From NCBI RefSeq assembly GCF_016862115.1, contig NZ_BOMI01000003.1:1-64000 (forward strand): a stretch of 64,000 nucleotides of DNA, written 5' to 3'. The notes beneath the pieces were generated by a model that worked only from the letters and a program-made list of their open reading frames with translations, was not told the DNA's origin and made no database searches. Each line of letters begins with the position of its first letter. Position 1 is the stretch's first letter. Shown here piece after piece: positions 55,443 through 62,859 of the stretch. The translations under genes and the position numbers were made by a program. Origin of the DNA: Paractinoplanes deccanensis. Its GTDB lineage: Bacteria; Actinomycetota; Actinomycetes; Mycobacteriales; Micromonosporaceae.

Positions 55443-55520
55443 GGCGGCTGGGCTGCCTCCGGTGGGGGAGGCCCCTGGCTTTGCGTCCCCGCCTTGCGAC
55501 GGGTTTGCCTGTTCGGGCAC
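55443..55520 (-). promoter_or_regulatory. Cyclic-di-GMP class I (GEMM) riboswitch
   Basis: Read on the minus strand the leader has ACAGGCAAACC, then a P2 hairpin CCCGTC-GCAA-GGCGGG with a GNRA loop, then the highly conserved GGGACGCAAAGCC joint (complement of 55478-55490), then a P3 hairpin GCCTCC-CCCACC-GGAGGC (55455-55472) and GCAGCC-type 3' strand. This is the GEMM-I consensus. The 3' end runs directly into AAGGAG (55436-55441) of the Calx-beta gene, so ligand binding probably controls the ribosome site. Sign of regulation (on or off) is not predictable by eye. Confidence 0.92.
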
Positions 55521-55829
55521 CGCACCTGAGGGCGGCTCGGGGGACCGGCTGCGCCGGTCTGAGCAACGCGTGAGGTCGCGCCTTCCGTAATCTAACCGGC
55601 GTATCCCCCCGTTAACGGCGGAATGCTTTTTTCGGCTTAAATCGACCTAAGGTGCACATGGTGGCGCGCATCACGCCCTGCGGCGGCGCCGGGCGGGCCC
55701 TCGCGAGCCAGGCGTGGCCGCGGCCGGCAGGAAGAACGTGAGCAGATCTCGTTAGGCGGCGGGACGGGAACCTCGGCCGGCCAGGGCCGCCTCCTCGGGG
55801 GCGCGGGCGTCGTCGGGCTGGTGGAGGAC

Positions 55830-56170
55830 GATGCCGCGGCGTTGGTCCAGCCGCGGTAGGAGACGACGTGGTGGAGCGGTGTGTCATCGAGGAAGGGAAC
55901 GCGGACTCCGGCCCGGTCGGCGCGCAGCGAGCTTCAGCCACAGCGCCGAGGTCTACGGCGGCCAGACTGCGGAGGGCGCGCAGGAAGAGATAGCCCTCGA
56001 GGCAGGAGGACTGCGCATCCTCGGCGGCGCCGGGGTCCAGCCGGCGGCGGAGGGGGTTCGGCTGGGGCGCACACCTTGGCGCCGTCGTCGGGGCGGTCAG
56101 GCGGATAGTGGCTTGGCGCCGATCAGCGTCGCCGAGGCAAGCCGCAGGACCTTCGCCGATCGTGGCGACC
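55830..56170 (-). pseudogene. Asparagine synthase-like relic
   Basis: Two frames together resemble the end of an asparagine synthase-like domain: ALRSLAAVDLGAVAEA in one, then after a +1 shift LRADRAGVRVPFLDD and TPLHHVVSYRG, matching the conserved PFLDD region. There is no start, no PP-loop and the rest is lost. The upstream part (AQSSCLEGYLFLRALRSL) is in line with the family but weak. Probably a decayed cyclase or AsnB gene. Confidence 0.4.
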
Positions 56171-56210
56171 GGGCACAAAAGGGGCGAATCGGAGCAGGCG
56201 GCGGACCGGG

Positions 56211-56272
56211 CTCACCCACCAGGCCCACCCACCAGGCCCACCCACCAGGCCCACCCACCAGGCCCACCCACC
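56211..56272. repeat. Tandem 13-bp repeat
   Basis: Four exact copies of AGGCCCACCCACC (56221-56272), with a partial fifth before. Not coding in a consistent frame. Confidence 0.9.
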
Positions 56273-56417
56273 CGGGGGCCACCGCCCAGGTTAGGTGCTG
56301 TCAAGCGGCTCAGCCGAGTTATACACAGGCCCGGCGCCGCGCGGTCGCCGTTGTCCACAGGGGAACGGTTCCGCCTGACGGTGGCGGGTGGGTGGGTTGG
56401 ACTTTCTCACGGTTGAC

Positions 56418-56493
56418 GGTGGAGGGCCGGGGGTGCGCACTCACGACTGAGGAGCACTTTTACGTCGAGAGTGCGCACCCCCGACCCTCCACC
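56418..56493. repeat. 25-bp inverted repeat with 26-nt loop
   Basis: Arms at 56418-56442 and 56469-56493 match in 24 of 25 positions (cores GGGGGTGCGCACTC and GAGTGCGCACCCCC). The loop is AT-richer (CACTTTTACGTCGA). The element lies outside any gene. It looks like a palindromic intergenic repeat or a MITE; as RNA it would form a very stable hairpin. Confidence 0.8.
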
Positions 56494-56620
56494 TTGCCTG
56501 GTGTCCACTGACGGCCAGTCGGTGGTCCATCGCCGCTTTGTGGCTGGCCGGGCTGGGCGGTCCCCTTGCGGCCGTCGGGGTCGTTGTTCGCTGCCGCGCT
56601 GTGGTCCGGGCCAAGGCAGA

Positions 56621-56850
56621 TCGGTCACGCAGGCACGCTTCGTCGTTGGTCCATCGGCAATTCCAGGCCGGTCGCGCGGGTTGGTGGCTGCTGACTCGCA
56701 GCAGTCAGGCGGGCAGGCACACATCGTTGATCCATCGGCAGCCAAGGCCGGTCGCGCGGGTTGGTGGCTGCTGACTCGCAGCGGTCGGTCGGGCAGGCAC
56801 ACGTCGTTGATCCATCGGCAAGCCAAGACCGGTTCCGCGGGTTGATGGCA
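56621..56850. repeat. 80-bp tandem repeat, about 2.9 copies
   Basis: Copies at 56621-56700, 56701-56780 and 56781-56850 share TCCATCGGCA, GCCGGTCGCGCGGGTTGGTG and GCTGCTGACTCGCAG. A degraded fourth copy may lie before (about 56511-56580). The period is not a multiple of three, so it is not protein-coding. Confidence 0.8.
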
Positions 56851-57085
56851 CAACTGCGTGATCTGAGAGCTGGGGCAAGCTGCGGGTTGTCGACCGGCGG
56901 TGCAGAGGCAAGGTCAGCCGTTGGAAGAGTGCGCCGCTGAACGTGCCCGTCGGGTTCGAGCCTCGGCATGTCCGTTGTGGACAGAACGAGGTGGCGCGGC
57001 GGGCCGACGCGGTGGAGCCGACCGAGGAGGCCGTCTTGCTCGGCGCGTGTCGCGCGATGGGTCGAGCCGCCGGTCTGAGGGCCGG
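56851..57085. other. Non-coding stretch, nothing recognised
   Basis: No gene, RNA or repeat is recognised. A TGTGGACAG at about 56974 is one mismatch from a DnaA box but stands alone. Confidence 0.5.
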
Positions 57086-57322
57086 CTATCTGGTGGGGGC
57101 GGAAGGCCGTTCCGCCTCGCGGGTCAGGTGTAGGGCCAGGGCGGGGCATCGGTCGACGGCGCGCTGGGCGTTGGGTTCCAGGGCGGGTGGCACTGTGGGT
57201 GAGGGGCTGCCGTCGCGGGCCATGGGGTAGCCCCAGTCGTCCTCGGCGAGGAGCTCCGGCAACAGTTCGGCGCAGAGGCCGCGGCCGTCGCAGGCCGTCC
57301 AGTCGATGTGCAGGCGGGTCAT
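57086..57322 (-). CDS. Single-cluster [3Fe-4S] ferredoxin
   Basis: A 78-residue ferredoxin. Ligands C11, C17 and C59 (CDGRGLC and DRCPALAL) give C-x5-C-x41-C, the layout of actinobacterial 3Fe-4S ferredoxins. Last gene of the ApbE operon, 17 nt after the NuoF-like gene. It can donate electrons to or accept them from the NuoF-like protein in the cytoplasm. Confidence 0.9.
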   Translation of the reverse strand: MTRLHIDWTACDGRGLCAELLPELLAEDDWGYPMARDGSPSPTVPPALEPNAQRAVDRCPALALHLTREAERPSAPTR

Positions 57323-57339
57323 GGCGGGGCTCCGTGGCG

Positions 57340-58494
57340 TCAGGGGGTGTGCGTGGCCAGGCAGTGGCCGTTCAGGTGGGCGGTCACGTCTGCCGAGAAG
57401 GCGCGCATGGCGCTGGCGATCAGGCGGGCCGTGCCGTCGGGGTGGCGGCAGGCGCCGCGGCCCGTGACCAGGTGGGTCAGGCGGGTCACCTCGGCGGGGA
57501 GGGTGGGGCGGGCGCGGAAGGCGGCGAGGTCCGCCAGGGTGGTGGCCAGGCGGGGCAGGCCGTTGACGCAGGGACCGCACTGGCCGGCGGACTGATCGGC
57601 CAGGTAGCCGGCGATCCTCGCGGTCTCGGCCAGGCCGCACGCGCCCAAGGGCAGGGCCGTCACGACGCCGGCGCCCGGTGTGGCGCCGTACGGGGACAGC
57701 GCCTCGCGGCTGATCGGCAGCGCGGGGTCGGCGGGCACCCACGCGCCGTGGTAGCCGCCGACCAGGACGGCGGCGAGCGGTGCGGTCGGGCCGCCGGCCG
57801 CGGTGATCAGGTCGCCCAGGGGTACGCCGTAGCCGGCCTCGACGACGCCGGGGGCGGCGACCGCGCCGCCGATGGTGGCCAGGAACGTGCCGGGCTCGTC
57901 GTAGGTGCCGGCGGTGCGGAACCAGCCCGCGCCGTACCGGGCGATGAGGGCCAGGTGGGCCAGCGTCTCGACGTTCTGCACCAGGGTGCCCGTGTCGGGC
58001 AGGCGGAACCGCTTGTCCGCGGGGACCGCGCCCCGGCCGGCCACGGCCGCGGCCACCGCCGACTCCTCCCCCGCGACGAACGCGTCGGGCGCCGTCACGA
58101 GGGTGACCGGGATCGGGTCGCGGCGGGAGCCGAGGACGGCCCGGAAGGCGGCCGGCTGCGCAACGTAGAGGTACGCGGTCGAGGCGCGCGCCGCCCGGGC
58201 GATCAGCTGGAGGCCGTCGAGGACCAGGTGCGGCTGGTACGTCAGCAGGGCCTTGTCCTTGCCGGAGGCCGGTTCGCCCTCGGCGCCGTTCGCGATGATC
58301 GTGGGTGGGCGGCCGGAGACGAGCACCGCGTTGAGCTTGCGCCACAGCGGGAAGCCGGAGCCGCCGCGGCCGGTCAGGCCGGCGTCGCGGGCCAGGCCGA
58401 CCACCTGGCTGGCGTCGAGGGTGGGCAGCGGGCCGTGGCCGGTCTGGGCGAGCAGGCGGCGCTGCACGGTGGGCGCCTCCGCGACACTGGTCAT
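57340..58494 (-). CDS. NuoF-like flavin/Fe-S oxidoreductase (NADH dehydrogenase F-family)
   Basis: A 384-residue protein related to the 51-kDa subunit of complex I. GLTGRGGSGFPLWRKL is the FMN-binding glycine region, NGAEGEPASGKDKALL the NAD(P)-side motif, an SLBB-like part follows, and the Fe-S region has C306, C309 and C349. The first of the four usual Cys is Ala303 (SAGQCGPC), so the 4Fe-4S cluster has an unusual or missing ligand; related actinobacterial proteins may share this. Start overlaps the ferric reductase stop by 4 nt. It may move electrons between NAD(P)H, the ferredoxin and the membrane cytochrome. Confidence 0.85.
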   Translation of the reverse strand: MTSVAEAPTVQRRLLAQTGHGPLPTLDASQVVGLARDAGLTGRGGSGFPLWRKLNAVLVSGRPPTIIANGAEGEPASGKDKALLTYQPHLVLDGLQLIARAARASTAYLYVAQPAAFRAVLGSRRDPIPVTLVTAPDAFVAGEESAVAAAVAGRGAVPADKRFRLPDTGTLVQNVETLAHLALIARYGAGWFRTAGTYDEPGTFLATIGGAVAAPGVVEAGYGVPLGDLITAAGGPTAPLAAVLVGGYHGAWVPADPALPISREALSPYGATPGAGVVTALPLGACGLAETARIAGYLADQSAGQCGPCVNGLPRLATTLADLAAFRARPTLPAEVTRLTHLVTGRGACRHPDGTARLIASAMRAFSADVTAHLNGHCLATHTP

Positions 58495-59078
58495 CGGACC
58501 TCCTCCAAGGGGCGCAGGCGCGGGGCGACCTTGCGCTCGGCGCGGTGCGGGAAACGGGTGAAGTTCGGGGTGAGCCGCCAGGCGACGGCGGCCAGCACGA
58601 CGGCGACGCAGATCATCGAGACCGTCCAGAGCCAGGCGGTGCCGTTGTCGGAGCCGGTGCCGAGGCCGTGCAGCAGGGCGACGGGCCAGCAGAGGTACGC
58701 CAGCCAGTGCACGGCTCGCCAGGCGCGGGCGCCGATCCGGTGCCGCAGCAGGCTGGTCACCACGATCGCCACCATCAGGTCGAAGCCGAGCGTGCCGAGC
58801 CCCTGCCAGACCGGCCGGTAGTTGCCCACGAACGGGAGCACCACGTCGAAGAGCCGCAGCTGCGCGTACGGGTCGAAGAGCAGGCTGACCACGTGCAGCA
58901 CGAGGAAGACGACGGCGAGCAGCGCGGCGTTGCGGTGCAGCAGGCTCACGGCGAAGCGGGGCAGGCCGAAGGCCGTACGGCCGGACCGTGCCCCGATGCC
59001 GAGGGCCACGACGACGGTGAGCAGGACGAGGGCGACGACGCCGCTGCCGCGGGCGAAGTACCAGAGGGCGTCGGTCAT
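58491..59078 (-). CDS. Ferric reductase-like transmembrane cytochrome b
   Basis: A 195-residue membrane protein with about six helices (DUF/FRD type). Pairs of His in helices, in LLHRNAALLAVVFLVLHVV and WRAVHWLAYLCWPVALLHG, can hold haem groups across the membrane. It overlaps the ApbE gene and the NuoF-like gene by 4 nt at each end. In this operon it should carry electrons from the cytoplasmic donor to the outer face. Confidence 0.85.
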   Translation of the reverse strand: MTDALWYFARGSGVVALVLLTVVVALGIGARSGRTAFGLPRFAVSLLHRNAALLAVVFLVLHVVSLLFDPYAQLRLFDVVLPFVGNYRPVWQGLGTLGFDLMVAIVVTSLLRHRIGARAWRAVHWLAYLCWPVALLHGLGTGSDNGTAWLWTVSMICVAVVLAAVAWRLTPNFTRFPHRAERKVAPRLRPLEEVR

Positions 59079-59971
59079 GACGGCCACCCGCCGATCCGCA
59101 GCACCTCGAGGTCGGCGGTGACGATCCGGCTGGGCACGCCGCGCAGCAGGCCGAAGGCGCGGTGGCCGCGGACGACGGCGGCGGTGCTGAGCGTGTTGGC
59201 CCGCAGGCAGCTGTACGCGGCCACGGACACGGTGCGCCAGACGGCCGGGGCGGGCAGGCCGGTGCGCGGGTCGAGGATGTGGTGCAGGTGTCCCCACGTA
59301 CGGCCGGCGGTGCTGGACGTGGCGATCGCGGCGCCGCCGGGCAGGCGTACGGCATGAGCGGGGTCTCCCGGACGGTCCCGCACCAGGACCTTCCACCCGC
59401 CCGCCGGCGAGGGACCGGCCGTGGCGATGTCGCCGCCGAGCGCCACCATGACGCCGGTGCCGAGACGCCCGGCCACGAGCGCGGCGCACCGGTCGGCGGT
59501 CACGGCCTTGGCGGTCGCGCCGAGGTCGAGCAGGACGCCGTGCGGGACGGTCAGCATGCCGTCGCTCAGCCGCACCGCGCGCCAGTCGGGCACGGCGAAG
59601 ACCCGGACGGCGGGCGCGACGGTGCGGCCGGTGATCTCGGCGAAGTCCCGGTCGTAGCCGAGGCCGCAGAGGGCCGCGCCGATGGTCGGGTCGACGTCGC
59701 CGCCGGTCTCGCGGGCGGCGGTCAGGGCGGCCTCCACCAGCGAGGCGAGCAGAGGACTGACCGCAACGGGCCGGCCGGGGGTGACCTGGCGCAGCTCGGA
59801 GTCGGGCCGGAAGCGGCTGCACGCGAGGTCGACGGCGGCGAGCTCGGCCCGCACCAGCGCCGCGGCCTCGTCGATCAGGGCGGGCTCGGTGACGACGACG
59901 CGGGCGACGGTGCCCCAGACGTCCCACTGCGCGGTGTCGGCGCCGATCGGCAGGGTCTCGGCGAGCGGCAT
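59075..59971 (-). CDS. apbE: ApbE-family FAD:protein FMN transferase
   Basis: A 298-residue ApbE-like enzyme that covalently attaches FMN to a Thr or Ser in a target protein. Motifs: GGDVDPTIGAAL, LDLGATAKAVTADRC, GGDIATAGP, and HHILDPRTG with the metal-binding Asp. There is no signal peptide or lipobox, unlike many ApbE proteins, so flavinylation may occur inside or before export. It starts one nt after the SGAT-tailed small membrane protein and overlaps the cytochrome gene by 4 nt. Its most likely substrate is that small protein (inference). Confidence 0.92.
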   Translation of the reverse strand: MPLAETLPIGADTAQWDVWGTVARVVVTEPALIDEAAALVRAELAAVDLACSRFRPDSELRQVTPGRPVAVSPLLASLVEAALTAARETGGDVDPTIGAALCGLGYDRDFAEITGRTVAPAVRVFAVPDWRAVRLSDGMLTVPHGVLLDLGATAKAVTADRCAALVAGRLGTGVMVALGGDIATAGPSPAGGWKVLVRDRPGDPAHAVRLPGGAAIATSSTAGRTWGHLHHILDPRTGLPAPAVWRTVSVAAYSCLRANTLSTAAVVRGHRAFGLLRGVPSRIVTADLEVLRIGGWPS

Positions 59972-59972
59972 C

Positions 59973-60215
59973 TCAGGACCCTCCCGAGGTGGCGCCGCTG
60001 CTCCCGCTGTCCGGCGAGCCGCTGTCGGTGGAGAGGGACGGCGAGTCGGTGCTGGTCGCGCTGTCCGTGTTGTCGGTCGTGGTGACCGTTGTGCCGCTCT
60101 GCTGGTTGTCGGACGCGTAGGCGGCAGCGGCCACGGCCGCCGTCCCCACCGCCGACGCCGCCACCAGGACGCCGGTGAGCAGCGCGGTGCGCCGCAGTCC
60201 GGTCTCCCGCTTCAT
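59973..60215 (-). CDS. Tiny membrane protein with SGAT tail, candidate flavin carrier
   Basis: An 80-residue protein: one membrane helix (about 10-34), then a 45-residue Ser/Thr/Asp/Gly tail. The tail ends PDSGSSGATSGGS, which contains the SGAT core of the ApbE flavinylation motif (D-x-x-S/T-G-A-T). Strong GAGGAGG precedes the ATG. First gene of the ApbE operon, one nt before apbE. The usual FMN-bind domain protein is missing here, so this tail may be the minimal carrier. The tail is low-complexity, so a chance match is possible. Confidence 0.7.
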   Translation of the reverse strand: MKRETGLRRTALLTGVLVAASAVGTAAVAAAAYASDNQQSGTTVTTTDNTDSATSTDSPSLSTDSGSPDSGSSGATSGGS

Positions 60216-60312
60216 CGGTTGCCTCCTCGTCGCCCGCTCTGGTTGCTTGACACCTCAACAACGTTGCGGGTTCCGCCTCGCCCTGGCCTGTGCCGTCGCT
60301 TGGCACTTCCTG

Positions 60313-60335
60313 TGAGGCCGGCGCGGAGGGCCTCA
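60313..60335 (-). terminator. Weak hairpin at the end of the response-regulator gene
   Basis: TGAGGCC and GGCCTCA form a 7-bp stem with a 9-nt loop, overlapping the stop of the response-regulator gene. Modest stability and no T-tract. Confidence 0.4.
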
Positions 60336-60950
60336 GAGCAGCCCGTGCTCCATGGCGGTGGTGACGGCGGCGGTGCGGTCGGCCACGTCGAGCTTGGAGA
60401 AGGCTCGCAGCAGGTGAGTCTTGACGGTGGCCTCGGAGATGTAGAGGGCGCGGCCGATGTCGGCGTTGGTCAGGCCCTTCGCGACCAGGCGCAGCACCTC
60501 GGTCTCGCGGGCGGACAGGGCCGGCGGGGCCGGCTTGCGGACCTGGCGTACGAGGGTCGAGGCGACGCTGGGTGACAGGACCGTCTCGCCTCGGGCGGCC
60601 GCGCGGACCGCGTTCGCCAGGTCGGTGGGGGACGCGTCCTTGAGGAGGTAGCCGCCCGCGCCCGCCTCGATGGCGCGGAGGATGTCGCGGTCGGACTCGT
60701 ACGTGGTGAGGACCAGCACGCGGACGCCGGCGGCGCGGGCGACGATCTGCTCGGTGGCCGTCACGCCGTCGCCGCCGGGCATGCGCAGGTCCATCAGGAC
60801 GATGTCGGGGCGTACGGCCAAAGCCACCTCGACGCCCTCGGGGCCCGACGACGCCTCACCCACCACGGTCAGGTCGGGCTCGGCCTCGAGCATGCCGCGC
60901 AGGCCGTGCCGGACCACCGGATGGTCGTCCACCAGCACTATCGTGATCAC
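60333..60950 (-). CDS. NarL/LuxR-type response regulator
   Basis: A 205-residue regulator: receiver domain with D8-D9, phospho-acceptor D54 (LMDLRMP) and Lys in LLKDAS; C-terminal LuxR helix-turn-helix (LSARETEVLRLVAKGLTNADIGRALYISEATVKTHL). GTG start overlaps the kinase stop by 4 nt. Partner of the preceding histidine kinase and probable activator of the ABC-2 transporter genes in the same operon. Confidence 0.92.
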   Translation of the reverse strand: MITIVLVDDHPVVRHGLRGMLEAEPDLTVVGEASSGPEGVEVALAVRPDIVLMDLRMPGGDGVTATEQIVARAAGVRVLVLTTYESDRDILRAIEAGAGGYLLKDASPTDLANAVRAAARGETVLSPSVASTLVRQVRKPAPPALSARETEVLRLVAKGLTNADIGRALYISEATVKTHLLRAFSKLDVADRTAAVTTAMEHGLL

Positions 60951-62074
60951 ACCGGCACCTCCAGCTCGACGGTCGTCCCGGTCTCGGGGTCGCTGCGCAC
61001 CCGCAGGTCGCCGCTGATCTGGGCGGCCCGCGAGCGCATGCCGGACAGGCCGAAGCCGTCCGCCGCGCCGGGCACGAAGCCCCGGCCGTCGTCGCGCACC
61101 ACGAGCCGCACATGCGACGGCGTGTACGCCAGCAGGACCGCGGCCTCGTGGGCGCCGGCGTGCCGCCGTACGTTGGTCAGCGCCTCCTGGGCGGCGCGCA
61201 GCAGCACCACCTCGACCGCGGTCGGCAGGGTGCGCTCGTCGCCGCTCGTGCGGAAGGTGGCCGGCACGCCGGACTCCTCGGCGAAGCGGGACGCCTGACG
61301 GCGTACGGCCTCGGGTAGGGAAGCGGAAGCCAACGGGGAGGGTGCGAGGGCCGCCACGAGGGACCGGGCCTCGGCCAGGTTCTCCCGGGCGGTGCGGACC
61401 GCCAGCGCCAGCCGCTCGTCGCGCAGGTCGGGATCGACCGACTGGAGCAGCGTGATGATGCTGGTGAAGCCCTGCGCGAGCGTGTCGTGGATCTCGGCGG
61501 CCAGGTGGGTGCGCTCGGCCTCGCGGGAGAGCCGGGCCACCTCGCTGCGGCTGGCCTCCAGGTCGGCGATGAGCTGGCGGCGCTCGACGCTCTGCTGGAT
61601 CACGCGGGTGATGAAGAAGCCGAGCCAGATGCCGGACGCCGCCGAGATGGTCGCGACGATCAGGTCCATGACGACCTGCTGCGGGCGCAGGAAGAGGTCG
61701 ACCACGGGCGGCACCAGGTTGACCGCGACCACGGCGACGGCGGCCTCCCGCAGCCGGACCATCTGGAAGATCAGCGGGATGATCGCGAAGAGCAGCCAGT
61801 TCGCCACCGGGACGGCGATCACGGCGACCGCGAAGAGCGCCAGCTCCAGCGCGAGCAGGCGGGGACTCCCCCGGTCCGCGATGATCACCTTGCGGCCCCA
61901 CACGAGGTGGATCACGGCGATCAGCGCGATCGCGCCCACGGAGGTGAGCCGGAGCGCGAGCGAGAAGCCGTACGACATCAGGACCGCGAGGGAGACGACA
62001 AGCGCCACCACCCCGAGGTAGGACTCCCAGACCCCGGGGTAGCGGTTGTGCGCCTCGTCGGCCGGCGCGTTCAC
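60947..62074 (-). CDS. Membrane histidine kinase (HisKA_3/NarX-type)
   Basis: A 375-residue kinase with about five N-terminal helices (about 18-165), no large extracytoplasmic loop, a short coiled coil, His196 in the HisKA_3 box (AAEIHDTLAQGFTSI) and a C-terminal HATPase domain (EALTNVRRHAGA, DDGRGF, GFGLSGMRSR). GTG start overlaps the ABC-2 permease stop by 4 nt. Such intramembrane-sensing kinases often monitor the ABC transporter encoded with them or cell-envelope stress. Confidence 0.9.
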   Translation of the reverse strand: MNAPADEAHNRYPGVWESYLGVVALVVSLAVLMSYGFSLALRLTSVGAIALIAVIHLVWGRKVIIADRGSPRLLALELALFAVAVIAVPVANWLLFAIIPLIFQMVRLREAAVAVVAVNLVPPVVDLFLRPQQVVMDLIVATISAASGIWLGFFITRVIQQSVERRQLIADLEASRSEVARLSREAERTHLAAEIHDTLAQGFTSIITLLQSVDPDLRDERLALAVRTARENLAEARSLVAALAPSPLASASLPEAVRRQASRFAEESGVPATFRTSGDERTLPTAVEVVLLRAAQEALTNVRRHAGAHEAAVLLAYTPSHVRLVVRDDGRGFVPGAADGFGLSGMRSRAAQISGDLRVRSDPETGTTVELEVPV

Positions 62075-62859
62075 TTGTCGCGGCTCCAGCGGAAGGTCAT
62101 GAGGCACGCGACCAATCCGATCACACACCACGCGCCCAGCACCAAGGCGATGCGACCCAGCTCCCACTGACCGGCGGGCTCCTGGTCCTTCATGACGTCG
62201 GGCAGGAAGACGTACCGGAAGCCCTGCGCCATCCACTTCACCGGGAAGAACGACGCCACCTGGATCAGCCACGACGGCAGCTGGGTGACCGGGTAGATGA
62301 AGACGCCCGAGATGAACTGGAGCGCCACGACGGGCACGTTCAGGATCGCGCCGGCCGTGCGGGCGTGCTTGACGATGCCGCTGACCGCCATGCCCAGCAG
62401 CGAGCAGGTCGTCACCGAGAGCAGGAAGAGCCAGGCGAACGTCATCCAGTGCGACAGGTCGGGCAGCGACATGTCGAAGACCAGCGCGCCCGCGCCCACC
62501 AGCAGGATCACCTCGCCGACGCTGAGGGCGAAGACCAGGATCAACTTCCCGAGGACGTACGACGTGGCAGTGATCGGCGTGCCGTGCAGGCGCTTGAGGG
62601 TGCCGTCCTCACGGTCAGTGGCGAGCCCTGCGCCCATCGTGACAAAGGCGGTGGACAGGATGCCGTACGCGATCATGCTCGCCGAGAAGACGTGGCTCGC
62701 GCTGACCCCGGCGTCGGTGTACTGGTCCCCGAAGATCGTGCCGAACAGGAGCAGCAGCATCGCCGGGAACGCGAACGTGAAGATCACGGCGGTGCGGTCG
62801 CGCAGGAACTGGAGCAGCTCGACGTGGCCGCGGCTGATCCCCATGACTGCGGTGCTCAT
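62071..62859 (-). CDS. ABC-2 type permease
   Basis: A 262-residue permease with six helices and the ABC-2 motif GLATDREDGTLKRLHGTPI. It overlaps the ATPase gene by 4 nt and the kinase gene by 4 nt. With the DrrA-like ATPase it forms an exporter of drugs or lipids. Confidence 0.9.
   Translation of the reverse strand: MSTAVMGISRGHVELLQFLRDRTAVIFTFAFPAMLLLLFGTIFGDQYTDAGVSASHVFSASMIAYGILSTAFVTMGAGLATDREDGTLKRLHGTPITATSYVLGKLILVFALSVGEVILLVGAGALVFDMSLPDLSHWMTFAWLFLLSVTTCSLLGMAVSGIVKHARTAGAILNVPVVALQFISGVFIYPVTQLPSWLIQVASFFPVKWMAQGFRYVFLPDVMKDQEPAGQWELGRIALVLGAWCVIGLVACLMTFRWSRDK

Noticed and set aside
50437..55590. A 1717-codon open frame on the plus strand
   Set aside because: It is a shadow of the ABC exporter gene and of the opposite-strand Calx-beta gene; the composition is Arg/Gly/Asp-skewed and no domain is seen.
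55612..56178. Long open frame of 188 codons on the minus strand
   Set aside because: Composition is Arg/Pro-rich, it has no ribosome site, and the recognisable family similarity switches frame inside it; treated as a relic instead.
56211..56272. CRISPR array from regular repeats
   Set aside because: Repeats of 13 bp are directly adjacent without spacers, and no cas gene is present.
56319..56359. Chromosomal origin from two DnaA-like boxes
   Set aside because: Only two boxes, with no dnaA, dnaN or rep gene nearby; kept only as a possible relic.
56948..56975. GGGTTCGAGCCTC, another T-loop-like string
   Set aside because: No matching acceptor, D or anticodon arm nearby.
56407..57149. Open frames with repeated NPRDRPWLPMDQR-like peptides
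   Set aside because: The repeats come from an 80-bp DNA period that is not a multiple of three, so no constant protein repeat is encoded.
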